A stretch of DNA of 64,000 nucleotides, from the NCBI GenBank assembly GCA_963703385.1, contig OY969816.1, positions 3,348,001-3,412,000 on the forward strand, in the 5' to 3' direction. The translations under genes and the position numbers were made by a program. How positions within the stretch are numbered: the first letter of the stretch is position 1; the number at the start of each line of letters is the position of its first letter. The notes below the pieces were generated by a model. It saw nothing but the letters and a program-made list of their open reading frames with translations, made no database searches and was not told where the DNA came from. This DNA comes from Rhodoblastus sp963703385. Lineage in GTDB: Bacteria; Pseudomonadota; Alphaproteobacteria; Rhizobiales; Beijerinckiaceae. Below are positions 1-8,688 of this stretch, piece after piece.

Positions 1-68
1 ATCGGGTTATGGTCCGTTCATTTCATCCCGGCGCCGTTGGCTGGCTTCAACCGAAGTAAAGGAAATCC

Positions 69-2153
69 ATGAAAATTCTCGGCGTCGCCGTAGCGCTTTT
101 CGGCCTTATGTCCGCCGGCGTCGGCCTTGAATTCGCCAATACCACGCTCGACCTTGTCGCGGCCGCTAGCCTGATCGTCGGTTATTGTTGCTGGCGCAGC
201 GCGCCGGTCTCCCGTTTCCTGAAAATGTTCCTCGCCTTGTTCGCGGCCGAAACCATCGTCTTCGGGCTCGCCGACTTGGCCGCTCGTTTCGGCCTCTGGC
301 CGAAATCCCTGGCGGAGGCGCGGATGCCTCCGACCCTGGCGCTGACGGTCGCCTTGTTCGCGATTATTGTTTTCGTGGTCTCGCATATTCCCGTTGTGCG
401 CACACTGACCCGAATCGCGGATCGTTTCTTCCTCGCTACGGATCAGACGAGCACCGGGATCGGCGGCTTCCGCTTCAAAACCCTTGAGCGCACCTTGGCG
501 ACCGCCATGGTCATCTTCCTCGTTTTGCTCAACCAGGCGGAAGTGGCGATCACGGTGCGGCTCAATTTCTTCAACCGTGATTTCTTCAACGCCATCCAGA
601 ATCACAATGGCCCCGAATTCTGGCGCATGCTCCTCTGGGTCTTCACGCCTTGGGCTTTTATTTACGTTGGCGCCCTGGTCGTGGAATATGTCGTCAGCTC
701 CTATCTGGTCATCCGTTGGCGGCGTTGGCTGACCCAATTCTATATTTCACACTGGCTCAGCCATCATGCCCATTATCGCATGTCTCTCGCCCGCGGACCC
801 GCCGATAATCCCGACCAGCGTATCGCCGAAGACGTCGCCCGCTTCATCGACGGAGGCGGCGAGGGCGGCGCCTTCGGTTACGGCGTCTATAATTATTCGA
901 TCATGTTGATCTCGACTTTGTCGTCGCTTGTCTCGTTCGCCATCCTGTTGTGGAGCCTTTCCGCGAATTTCACCTTCCCTGGCACGAATTTCGCTTTTCC
1001 GGGCCTGCTGTTCTGGGTCGCTTTGATCTATGCCGCCACCGGCACTTTGATTACTCATCTCATCGGTCGACCGCTGGTCGGAATCATGTTCACCCGGCAG
1101 AAGGTTGAGGCGGATTTCCGTTTCGGTCTGGCGCGGCTGCGCGAATACAGCGAGCAGGTCGCGCTGATTGATGGCGAGAAGGCGGAGGCCATCTCCTTGC
1201 GGATGAAATTCGCCGCCCTGATCGCCAATTACATCGACATGATCAATCTCCGCAAGAAATTGACCGCCTTTACAGGATTTTACGGCCAAATCAGCCCGAT
1301 CATCCCCTATGTTTTCGCCGCACCCTTTTATTTCGCCAAAAAGATCGAACTGGGCGTCATGACCCAGACCGCGCAGGCGTTCGGCCAAGTCCAGAGCGCG
1401 CTTACTTTCTTCATCAGTTATTATACCTCGCTCGCCGGGTTCCGTGCCGTGCTCGATCGTCTCAGCTCCTTCGACGCCGGCATCGAAGCCGCGCAGACGG
1501 GCCAGGCCTTCAAGATCGAGCCGAACGCCCCCTCGCCGGCGTTGCATAAGGCAACCGTCGCTCTGCCAAACGGAACCGCCTTGCTGAATGGCGTCGAGTT
1601 CACGCTGAAGCCAGGGCGGAACCTGCTCGTCACCGGGCCGTCCGGCGCCGGAAAATCCACTTTGTTCCGGGCCCTGTCGGGAATATGGCCCTTCGGCGCC
1701 GGCGCGGTGTCGATTCCCGCCGCTGGAAAGATGGTGTTGCTGCCGCAAAAACCTTATCTTCCGATCGGCCCGTTGCGCGAGGCCGTAGTCTATCCCGCAG
1801 CGGCGGGCCTCCATGACGACAAGGAGATCGCCGACGCCCTTGCCGACGCCAGACTACCCCATCTGGTCGACAAGCTGGATGTTTCCGATCTCTGGTCCCA
1901 ACGGCTCTCGGGCGGCGAGCAGCAGCGCGTGGCGATCGCTCGCGCTTTGCTGGCAAAGCCGGATTGGCTCCTGCTCGACGAGGCTACGGCGGCCCTCGAC
2001 GAGGAAACGGAGAACGCAATTTACCAAATGCTTGCGAGGCGCCTGCCGCAAACGACTCTTGTTTCGATCGGGCATCGTTCAACGCTTGCCGCCTTTCACG
2101 TTGACCACCTCCGAGTGCAATCGGGCGAAGTCGCCTTCTCGACGGCCAAATGA
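69..2153 (+). CDS. SbmA/BacA-like ABC transporter, fused permease and ATPase
   Basis: A 694-residue half-transporter with the membrane and nucleotide-binding domains in one chain. Residues about 1-130 hold several hydrophobic segments not found in short family members; residues 130-490 form the SbmA/BacA/YddA-type membrane domain; the ATPase follows, with Walker A GPSGAGKS near residue 523, signature LSGGEQQR near 613 and Walker B LLLDEATAALDEE after it. The family includes peptide and vitamin B12 importers and very-long-chain fatty acid exporters, so the substrate cannot be read from sequence. An AAAGGAAA ribosome site lies just before the ATG. It converges with the secreted protein gene at 2182, leaving 28 bases. 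The first 68 bases of the window hold no recognisable gene. Confidence 0.85.
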   Translation: MKILGVAVALFGLMSAGVGLEFANTTLDLVAAASLIVGYCCWRSAPVSRFLKMFLALFAAETIVFGLADLAARFGLWPKSLAEARMPPTLALTVALFAIIVFVVSHIPVVRTLTRIADRFFLATDQTSTGIGGFRFKTLERTLATAMVIFLVLLNQAEVAITVRLNFFNRDFFNAIQNHNGPEFWRMLLWVFTPWAFIYVGALVVEYVVSSYLVIRWRRWLTQFYISHWLSHHAHYRMSLARGPADNPDQRIAEDVARFIDGGGEGGAFGYGVYNYSIMLISTLSSLVSFAILLWSLSANFTFPGTNFAFPGLLFWVALIYAATGTLITHLIGRPLVGIMFTRQKVEADFRFGLARLREYSEQVALIDGEKAEAISLRMKFAALIANYIDMINLRKKLTAFTGFYGQISPIIPYVFAAPFYFAKKIELGVMTQTAQAFGQVQSALTFFISYYTSLAGFRAVLDRLSSFDAGIEAAQTGQAFKIEPNAPSPALHKATVALPNGTALLNGVEFTLKPGRNLLVTGPSGAGKSTLFRALSGIWPFGAGAVSIPAAGKMVLLPQKPYLPIGPLREAVVYPAAAGLHDDKEIADALADARLPHLVDKLDVSDLWSQRLSGGEQQRVAIARALLAKPDWLLLDEATAALDEETENAIYQMLARRLPQTTLVSIGHRSTLAAFHVDHLRVQSGEVAFSTAK

Positions 2154-2181
2154 TTCGCGCGGGTCCTGAAGGCGACGTGAA

Positions 2182-3081
2182 TTATTGCGGCGACGTCGTC
2201 GGGCTCACCGAGTGCGGTTTCGGGACGCGCCTCGACGTCTCCTGTCCTTTTTTGGATTTCCTCGCCCCGTCCTCTGCAGCCAATTGCGACTGGAGCAGAA
2301 AATCCTGCGCTTCGGTGATGCGCAGGGCGCAGAATCCGACCGCTTCCTCGTGATCGTAATCCCGGCATGCTTGCGCGCGCTCGCCAGGAAATGCTGCCTG
2401 TGTCTCAATCACCGCCTCGGCCGCTACCTTGTTCTTCTTAAACTTGCTTAACAATGCGCGAAAATGGGCCCGCATCGATTTCTCCATCACGCCGCGCTCT
2501 CTTTCTATCGATTTAATCTCCACGTCAGAGAAACTTCCGCCTGCAGGTCCCCACAATCCGGCCGGGTCAATTCGACAATCCGCTTGCGCGAATGCACATG
2601 CGCCGGTCGGGCCCCTTGCGCGCAGCGCCCCATTGAGGATGTCGAACTGCACGCGGCAGGCTGAGGAATTCAGTTCGAGTCGCGTCACGCCCGCGGGAGA
2701 GCCGAGAACTTTCAAATCTATGGGGCCGTCCGCGCCCATCGAAACGTCACAAAGCTGATTAGGGTGAGAAATCTTGCCTCCCTCGGCGACAAAGCGCGTC
2801 ACGACAAAGCCACCGCCGGACCTTTCGACCTGCAAGACGCCGCGAGAGCCGAGCAGACTGAGCGACTTGCCCACGACGCTTTGGATCCCCGGCGGTTTGG
2901 AGGGGGTGAAACGGCCCGCGTATCCTTCACCGCTGGCTCCCTGCGCTACAGAAGAAGGCGGCGCGATGCTTTGCCCCTTTGGCGTCGGAGCGCCCATTGC
3001 GCCTGGCAATTGCATTTGCGCGTGACAAGCGTCGGCGAAGAGCGCCAGGGAAAAAAACGGAGCGAAAAATAAGGGGCGCAT
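2182..3081 (-). CDS. secreted protein of unknown function, 299 aa
   Basis: Start placed at an internal Met (3081) because the peptide from there is a textbook signal peptide (MRPLFFAPFFSLALFADA, likely cut after CHA); the open frame extends 25 codons further upstream without adding a plausible start. The mature protein has a GKSLSLLGSRG segment, five scattered Cys in the middle (QLCDVS, SSACRV, GACAF, ADCRIDP), and a C-terminal helical part with CRDYDHEE and GFCALRITEAQ, a pattern that recalls LprI/DUF1311-like helical proteins (weak inference). I recall similar secreted hypothetical proteins in other Hyphomicrobiales but no function. It is transcribed divergently from dnaK with about 500 bases between. 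Base composition matches its neighbours. Confidence 0.7.
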   Translation of the reverse strand: MRPLFFAPFFSLALFADACHAQMQLPGAMGAPTPKGQSIAPPSSVAQGASGEGYAGRFTPSKPPGIQSVVGKSLSLLGSRGVLQVERSGGGFVVTRFVAEGGKISHPNQLCDVSMGADGPIDLKVLGSPAGVTRLELNSSACRVQFDILNGALRARGPTGACAFAQADCRIDPAGLWGPAGGSFSDVEIKSIERERGVMEKSMRAHFRALLSKFKKNKVAAEAVIETQAAFPGERAQACRDYDHEEAVGFCALRITEAQDFLLQSQLAAEDGARKSKKGQETSRRVPKPHSVSPTTSPQ

Positions 3082-3423
3082 CGACAGGCCAACTCGGACG
3101 GGACACGCCCACGATAGCAGCGTCTCACCCCAGCCCCAAATTGCAAATGTTCGCAAACTGAAAATTCAAAGTGCGATCAGTTCGTTTCGCCCCTCCAATT
3201 TTGGCAAGGCGCCGCGGGCCGCTCCATCGGCCCGTTACGCCGACGCCGCGCCACGATCCCGACCGAAACCCCCGCCGAAACCCTCCGCAGATCGTGATCG
3301 GCTCCGCGCAATCGTCGATGCCGCGGGTGACCCCGCTAACAAAAACTCCCTCAGCAGTTCCAATCACTTCACGTGATTTTTCGGGATCGGAGACGCAATC
3401 GGTCACCTATCCGCGTCACGCCG

Positions 3424-3455
3424 CTTGCGGGCAATAAACGCCACGCCTATATCAG
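3424..3455 (+). promoter_or_regulatory. sigma-32 (RpoH) heat-shock promoter of dnaK
   Basis: CTTG at 3424-3427, an 18-base spacer, then CCTATATCAG at 3446-3455. This fits the published alphaproteobacterial heat-shock consensus CTTG-N17/18-CYTATNTNNG at every defined base. It lies about 128 bases upstream of the dnaK ATG, giving a leader of roughly 120 nt. The rest of the 3082-3583 intergenic stretch shows no gene; it must also carry the promoter of the divergent secreted-protein gene. Confidence 0.75.
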
Positions 3456-3583
3456 GCGCGCTCTTGTATCGGGTCGCCCTCGTCCCAATGTGAACGCAAG
3501 TCGGGAACCGGGCGGGGCAATCTCCGCCCTTAACCGGATCGCTTCGGGGTCCAGCGGTTCCGCGAAGAAAGGAACGAATTCTC

Positions 3584-5491
3584 ATGGCTAAAGTCATTGG
3601 CATCGATCTCGGCACCACCAATTCCTGCGTGGCCGTGATGGAAGGTTCCACTCCCAAAGTTATCGAAAATGCTGAAGGCGCCCGCACCACGCCGTCGATT
3701 GTCGCTTTCACCGACGATGGCGAGCGCCTCACCGGCCAGCCGGCCAAGCGTCAGGCGGTCACCAATCCCGAAAAGACGTTTTTTGCAATCAAGCGCTTGA
3801 TCGGTCGCACCTTTACCGACCCGATGACCCAGAAGGACATGGGTCTTGTTCCCTATAAGATCGTCAAGGCGGGCAACGGCGACGCCTGGGTCGAAGCCGG
3901 CGGCAAACAATATTCGCCGTCGCAAATCTCGGCCTTCATCCTGCAGAAGATGAAGGAAACCGCCGAGGCCTTTCTTGGTCAGACGGTCACCCAGGCGGTC
4001 ATCACGGTTCCGGCCTATTTCAATGACGCCCAACGTCAGGCCACCAAGGACGCAGGCAAGATCGCCGGCCTTGAAGTTTTGCGCATCATCAACGAGCCGA
4101 CGGCCGCGGCCCTCGCCTATGGTCTCGATAAGAAGGGGTCGGGCACAATCGCGGTCTATGACCTCGGTGGCGGCACCTTCGACGTGTCTGTCCTCGAAAT
4201 CGGCGACGGCGTCTTCGAGGTTAAGTCGACCAACGGCGACACCTTCCTTGGCGGCGAAGACTTCGACATGCGTTTGGTCGAATATCTCGCCGAAGAGTTC
4301 CGCAAGGACAACGGCATCGATCTGCGCAAGGACAAGCTGGCCCTCCAGCGCCTCAAGGAGGCCGCCGAGAAGGCCAAGATCGAACTGTCTTCGGCGACCC
4401 AGACCGACATCAACCTGCCCTACATCACTGCCGACGCCTCCGGTCCGAAACATCTGACCCTGAAGCTGACGCGCGCGAAATACGAGGCTCTGGTCGACGA
4501 TCTGATCCAGCGGACGATCGAGCCCTGCCGCAAGGCGCTGAAGGACGCGGGCCTCACCGCGGGCGAGATCAATGAGGTGGTCCTGGTCGGCGGCATGACC
4601 CGTATGCCGAAGGTTCAGGAGGTCGTGAAGCAGTTTTTCGGCATGGAGCCCCATAAGGGTGTGAACCCGGATGAGGTCGTCGCCATCGGCGCCGCCGTTC
4701 AGGCCGGCGTTCTCCAGGGCGACGTGAAGGACGTCCTGCTGCTCGACGTGACCCCGCTGTCGCTCGGCATTGAGACGCTCGGCGGCGTGTTCACCCGTCT
4801 GATCGACCGCAACACCACGATCCCGACCAAGAAGAGCCAGGTGTTCTCGACGGCCGAGGATTCGCAGACCGCGGTCACCATCCGCGTGTTCCAGGGCGAG
4901 CGCGAAATGGCGGCGGATAACAAATTGCTCGGCCAGTTCGACCTCGTTGGCATTCCGCCGGCCCCGCGCGGCATGCCGCAGATCGAGGTGACGTTCGATA
5001 TCGACGCCAACGGCATCGTGTCGGTCACCGCCAAGGACAAGGCGACCGCCAAGGAGCAGCAGATCCGCATCCAGGCTTCGGGCGGCCTCTCGGAAGCTGA
5101 CATCGAGAAGATGGTCAAAGACGCCGAGGCCCATGCCGCCGAGGACAAGAAGCGTCGCGAACTGGTCGACGCCCGCAACCAGGGTGAGGCTCTCATCCAT
5201 TCCGCCGAAAAGTCCTTGAAGGAATTCGGCGACAAGGTCGCGGCCTCGGACAAGAGCGTGATCGAAGCGGCTATGGCCAGCCTCAAGACCGCGCTCGAAG
5301 GCGAGGACGTCGAGGCGATCAATGCGCGCGCCAATGAACTGGCTCAGGCTTCCATGAAGCTTGGCGAAGCCATGTACAAGGCCGAGCAGGCGACCGCCGG
5401 CGCCGGCGCGACCGGGGGCCAGGCCAGCGCGGACGAAGACGTGATTGACGCCGACTTCAAGGAAGTGAAGGACGATAAAAAGGGCGCCTGA
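3584..5491 (+). CDS. dnaK: chaperone protein DnaK (Hsp70)
   Basis: 635 residues, the usual length. ATP-dependent Hsp70 chaperone that binds exposed hydrophobic peptide and cycles with DnaJ and GrpE in the cytosol. The ATPase domain opens with IGIDLGTTNSCVAVMEG and contains the phosphate-binding YDLGGGTFDVS motif; the substrate-binding domain and the acidic tail ending EVKDDKKGA follow. An AAAGGAA ribosome site precedes the ATG. The gene has its own sigma-32 promoter and is followed by a strong intrinsic terminator, so dnaJ, 170 bases on, is at least partly uncoupled from it. Several long frames on the opposite strand are high-GC shadows of this gene. Confidence 0.99.
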   Translation: MAKVIGIDLGTTNSCVAVMEGSTPKVIENAEGARTTPSIVAFTDDGERLTGQPAKRQAVTNPEKTFFAIKRLIGRTFTDPMTQKDMGLVPYKIVKAGNGDAWVEAGGKQYSPSQISAFILQKMKETAEAFLGQTVTQAVITVPAYFNDAQRQATKDAGKIAGLEVLRIINEPTAAALAYGLDKKGSGTIAVYDLGGGTFDVSVLEIGDGVFEVKSTNGDTFLGGEDFDMRLVEYLAEEFRKDNGIDLRKDKLALQRLKEAAEKAKIELSSATQTDINLPYITADASGPKHLTLKLTRAKYEALVDDLIQRTIEPCRKALKDAGLTAGEINEVVLVGGMTRMPKVQEVVKQFFGMEPHKGVNPDEVVAIGAAVQAGVLQGDVKDVLLLDVTPLSLGIETLGGVFTRLIDRNTTIPTKKSQVFSTAEDSQTAVTIRVFQGEREMAADNKLLGQFDLVGIPPAPRGMPQIEVTFDIDANGIVSVTAKDKATAKEQQIRIQASGGLSEADIEKMVKDAEAHAAEDKKRRELVDARNQGEALIHSAEKSLKEFGDKVAASDKSVIEAAMASLKTALEGEDVEAINARANELAQASMKLGEAMYKAEQATAGAGATGGQASADEDVIDADFKEVKDDKKGA

Positions 5492-5514
5492 TCACGCGTT
5501 CTCCTCATGAGCAG

Positions 5515-5541
5515 GCCGGAGCGCAAGCGCTCCGGCGTTTT
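5515..5541 (+). terminator. intrinsic terminator after dnaK
   Basis: Perfect 9-bp stem GCCGGAGCG / CGCTCCGGC (5515-5523 with 5528-5536), CAAG tetraloop, then G and four T. It sits 23 bases after the dnaK stop, between dnaK and dnaJ, and would lower or regulate read-through into dnaJ. Confidence 0.8.
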
Positions 5542-5661
5542 GACGAATACGCTTTCGCGAACGAAAAAGAGTTGCGTTCGCGACTTGCCGCGTCTAGGGC
5601 CTATGCGCGCTTTCCGCATAGGGCGACAGCGCGGTTTTCAATCACTGGCTGAAAGATCCGG

Positions 5662-6810
5662 ATGGCGTCGTCGATGGCCAAACGCTGCTATTATGAAATT
5701 CTTGGCGTTTCCCGGACCTGTTCCGACAACGAGCTTAAAAGCGCGTTCCGCAAACAAGCGCTGAAGCTGCATCCTGATCGGAATCCCGGCGACGGGGAAG
5801 CGGAACACAAGTTCAAGGAAGTCAACGAAGCCTACCAGGTCTTGTCAGACGAGCAGAAACGCGCCGCTTATGACCGTTTCGGCCATGCCGCCTTTGAACA
5901 TGGCGGAGGCGGTGGTGGCTTCGGGGGGTTCGGTTCAGGCGAGGGCTTTGCCGCCTCGATGGCCGATATTTTCGACGACCTGTTTGGCGATGTAATGGGC
6001 GGGCGTCGCGGGCGCTCGTCGGGCCGCGAGAGAGGCGCCGATCTGCGGTACAATATGGAGGTAACGCTCGAAGAGGCTTTTCGCGGCAAGACAGCTTCGC
6101 TGAAAATCCCGACTTCCGTAACCTGCGATGTTTGTGCCGGTTCAGGAGCCAAGGCCGGATCGAAGCCTAAGACCTGTCCCACTTGTGGCGGCGCCGGAAG
6201 AGTGCGCGCGCAACAGGGCTTTTTCGCCATCGAGCGCTCCTGCCCCGCCTGTCATGGCCGCGGAGAAGTCATTGAAAATCCCTGCCCCAGTTGCGCGGGC
6301 GCTGGCCGCGTCACCCGCGAGCGTTCACTATCCGTCAATATTCCGGCCGGAATCGAGGACGGCACCAGGATCCGGCTAACCGGCGAAGGTGAGGCCGGTC
6401 TGCGCGGCGGGCCGTCTGGCGACCTCTATATTTTCCTGTCAGTCAAGCCTCATCCCTTTTTCCAGCGAGAAGGCGCCGACCTCCATTGCCGCGTGCCAAT
6501 TTCAATGGTTCAGGCAGCGCTCGGCGGTGAGATCAAAGCGCATGGCGTCGATGGAGCGGAGATCAAAGTCAAGATCGAAGAAGGCACGCAATCCGGCCGC
6601 CAGTTCAAGATCAAGGGTAAAGGCATGCCTGTGCTCCGCTCGCGCGATTTCGGCGACCTTTACATCCAAGTCAATGTCGAAACGCCGCAGAATTTGACGA
6701 AAAGGCAGAGAGAACTGCTCGCAGAATTTGAAAACGAGTCCACCCACAAGACCCATCCCGAATCGACCGGCTTTTTTGCCAAAATGAAAGAATTTTTTGA
6801 TTTGACCTGA
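5662..6810 (+). CDS. dnaJ: chaperone protein DnaJ (Hsp40)
   Basis: 382 residues, type I DnaJ. Domains in order: J-domain with the HPD motif (LKLHPDRNPG), Gly/Phe-rich linker (GGGGGFGGFGSGEGF), four zinc-binding CxxCxGxG repeats (CDVCAGSGA, CPTCGGAGR, CPACHGRGE, CPSCAGAGR), and the C-terminal substrate-binding domain. It stimulates DnaK ATPase and hands over clients. The ATG at 5662 has GAAAG seven bases upstream; a second in-frame ATG at 5674 gives the more usual MAKR start but lacks a good ribosome site, so the true start is one of these two. The J-domain has CYYEILGV where most homologues have DYYE. Confidence 0.97.
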   Translation: MASSMAKRCYYEILGVSRTCSDNELKSAFRKQALKLHPDRNPGDGEAEHKFKEVNEAYQVLSDEQKRAAYDRFGHAAFEHGGGGGGFGGFGSGEGFAASMADIFDDLFGDVMGGRRGRSSGRERGADLRYNMEVTLEEAFRGKTASLKIPTSVTCDVCAGSGAKAGSKPKTCPTCGGAGRVRAQQGFFAIERSCPACHGRGEVIENPCPSCAGAGRVTRERSLSVNIPAGIEDGTRIRLTGEGEAGLRGGPSGDLYIFLSVKPHPFFQREGADLHCRVPISMVQAALGGEIKAHGVDGAEIKVKIEEGTQSGRQFKIKGKGMPVLRSRDFGDLYIQVNVETPQNLTKRQRELLAEFENESTHKTHPESTGFFAKMKEFFDLT

Positions 6811-6892
6811 GGCAATGATCGGCCGTTCCTTGACGCTTTTCTATTTGTAAGCGAATCTCGCAGCTCGCTTCTGTCCGGGGGAATTTGGCAAA

Positions 6893-7684
6893 TTGAGCGC
6901 GCAGAGACGTCAGGCGAAATTCCATTCCGGTCCAAAAAATGCTGTCGACCTGCGCCTCAGTGATGAAGCGCGGTTTATTCGTTCCTGGCTTGAAAATCCT
7001 CTGCTCGCTGGCGCGATAACGCCATCGGGGCGTTTCCTTGCCCGCGCAATGGCGCAGTGCGTCAATCCCGAGGCCGAAGGCCCCGTCGTCGAACTCGGAC
7101 CGGGGACCGGACCCGTGACGCAAGCGCTGCTGGCGCGCGGTTTGGCGCCGGAACGGCTCGTCCTCGTCGAATACGAGCCTTCCTTCTGCAATTTGCTTGA
7201 GAAGAAATTCCCTGGCGTTCGCGTCGTCCGCGGAGACGCTTATCGGCTTGGCGATACACTCGCCAACGCGCTCGATGGGCCTGCCGCCGCGATCGTCTCC
7301 AGCCTTCCTCTCCTCACGAAACATGAATCCGCGCGATTGTCTCTGCTGAGACAGGCGTTCGACCTAATGTCGTCGGAAGGGCGTTTCATCCAGTTCACTT
7401 ATGGCGTGAAATCGCCGATCCCGGCCCATCTGTCCACCGGTTTGCGCTTCGAGACGCAGAGTCTCGCGCCGATCTGGCTCAACCTGCCGCCCGCGCGTAT
7501 TTTCGTCTACTGTCAATCCGGGCGCCAGTGCGCCGCCGAGCGACGCCCCGACATGCTCGCCAAACTGTTGAAAAAGTCCCGCCGGCTCGGCAACGAAATC
7601 CGCGACGAACTGGACGAGGCTCGCGCCCGGTTTTCCGCACAGGACACCCCACGTCCGGTCAGCGCCAAGAGCCGCCGTTTCTGA
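6893..7684 (+). CDS. PmtA-like SAM-dependent phospholipid N-methyltransferase
   Basis: 263 residues, starting at TTG with GGGGGAA about ten bases upstream. A class I methyltransferase fold is visible: motif I VVELGPGTGPVTQALL, motif II LVLVEYEPSF, and VRGDAY later. In Hyphomicrobiales the gene behind dnaJ and before pyrF is usually annotated phosphatidylethanolamine N-methyltransferase PmtA, which makes phosphatidylcholine from PE at the inner membrane; family assignment rests on the fold, the length and this synteny. The C-terminal 50 residues are basic (LLKKSRRLGNEIRDELDEA), plausible for membrane-surface binding. It could be a related rRNA-adenine-methyltransferase-like enzyme, so the substrate is inferred. 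Confidence 0.7.
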   Translation: MSAQRRQAKFHSGPKNAVDLRLSDEARFIRSWLENPLLAGAITPSGRFLARAMAQCVNPEAEGPVVELGPGTGPVTQALLARGLAPERLVLVEYEPSFCNLLEKKFPGVRVVRGDAYRLGDTLANALDGPAAAIVSSLPLLTKHESARLSLLRQAFDLMSSEGRFIQFTYGVKSPIPAHLSTGLRFETQSLAPIWLNLPPARIFVYCQSGRQCAAERRPDMLAKLLKKSRRLGNEIRDELDEARARFSAQDTPRPVSAKSRRF

Positions 7685-7751
7685 TATTCGGCTTCGCTTT
7701 CCTGCGCGTTGATTCTAAGAGAATGGCGACTTCCAAATCGGGACGCCGCAC

Positions 7752-8454
7752 ATGGACAACAAGACCCGCGACAAACTCATTGTCGCGCTCGATCTCCCAG
7801 ACCTCGCCCGAGCACGAGCTATGGTTGAACGCTTGGGCGACAGCGTCGAATTCTTCAAGATCGGCATGGAACTCGCCTATGGCGGCGGCTTTGCTCTGGT
7901 GGACGAACTCAGCCGCGCCGGCAAAAAAATCTTTCTCGACCTGAAATTGCACGATATCGGCCATACTGTCGAAAAGGCCACCGCGCAGGTGGCGCGGCTT
8001 GGCGTCCATTTCCTCACCGTCCATGCCTTTCCTCAGAACTCTCGCCGCCGCCGCGCGCGGGTCGGCCGGCTCCAGCCTGAATGTTCTCGGCGTCACGGTC
8101 TTGACCTCTTATGACGATTCCGACCTCGAGGCGGCGGGCTATCGCCTCAATGTCAAGGAATTGGTGGCCTTGCGCGCCCGACAGGCGAAAGACGCCGGAA
8201 TCGCCGGACTTATCCTTTCGCCCGAGGAATTGACGGCGACCCGGGCTTTGGTGGGCGAAGAAATGCTGCTGGTCACACCGGGCGTGCGACCCGCCGGCGC
8301 GGCTTTGGGGGACCAGAAACGCTTTGCGACGCCAGCTGAAGCCCTGAAGCGCGGCGCTGATCACCTCGTCATAGGCCGGCCTGTCCTGGCCGCCCCGGAT
8401 CCCCGCGAGGCAGCGCGTGCGATACAGCGGGAAATCGCCGAAGCCTGCGCTTGA
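7752..8454 (+). pseudogene. pyrF: orotidine 5'-phosphate decarboxylase, split by a +1 frameshift
   Basis: Decarboxylates OMP to UMP, the last step of de novo pyrimidine synthesis. The 5' part (7752-8036) encodes the N-terminal half with the catalytic Asp-Lys-Asp set in FLDLKLHDIG (D63, K65, D68). At HAFPQ the frame is lost; the remainder, from TLAAAARGS to the stop at 8454, lies in the next frame and carries VLGVTVLTSYDD, LVTPGVRP and HLVIGRPV. Removing one A at 8037/8038 restores a continuous 233-residue protein of normal length. Coding quality is good on both sides, so the event is either recent or a sequencing error. The next gene, dapB, is 234 bases downstream. Confidence 0.9.
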
Positions 8455-8461
8455 AAAAGAA

Positions 8462-8488
8462 ACGCCGAGCGTACCTCCGGCTCGGCGT
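8462..8488 (+). terminator. hairpin after pyrF, possible terminator
   Basis: Nine-bp inverted repeat ACGCCGAGC (8462-8470) / GCTCGGCGT (8480-8488) with a 9-nt loop, starting eight bases after the pyrF stop. No T-tract follows, so it may be a Rho-independent terminator of weak type or a transcript-end stabiliser. The rest of 8489-8688 shows no gene. Confidence 0.45.
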
Positions 8489-8688
8489 CGCGTCCTCAGG
8501 ACTGGGGGACAGCGCCTTGGGACGGGATGACCATACTCATCAAACATGACCGGCCGGCGACAATCCCGCGTCACCTTTGAGAACGCCCTTTCGCCTTACC
8601 GGAGACACGCGCCTTGCGACATCTCTTGCGGCGCCGCAAAAAGACCTTTACAGCGGCGCTCAGGATCCGCGGGTTTGGGGAATGAGCG

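Noticed and set aside
3530..5200. 556-codon open frame antisense to dnaK
   Set aside because: Long antisense frames are expected opposite strongly biased high-GC genes; no family recognised, and dnaK is certain.
8031..8045. Programmed ribosomal frameshift in pyrF
   Set aside because: No slippery heptamer with downstream structure, and pyrF is not known for recoding; similar lesions occur in unrelated genes.
7999..8454. Separate gene from the second pyrF frame
   Set aside because: The sequence is exactly the C-terminal half of OMP decarboxylase; a frameshift explains it better.
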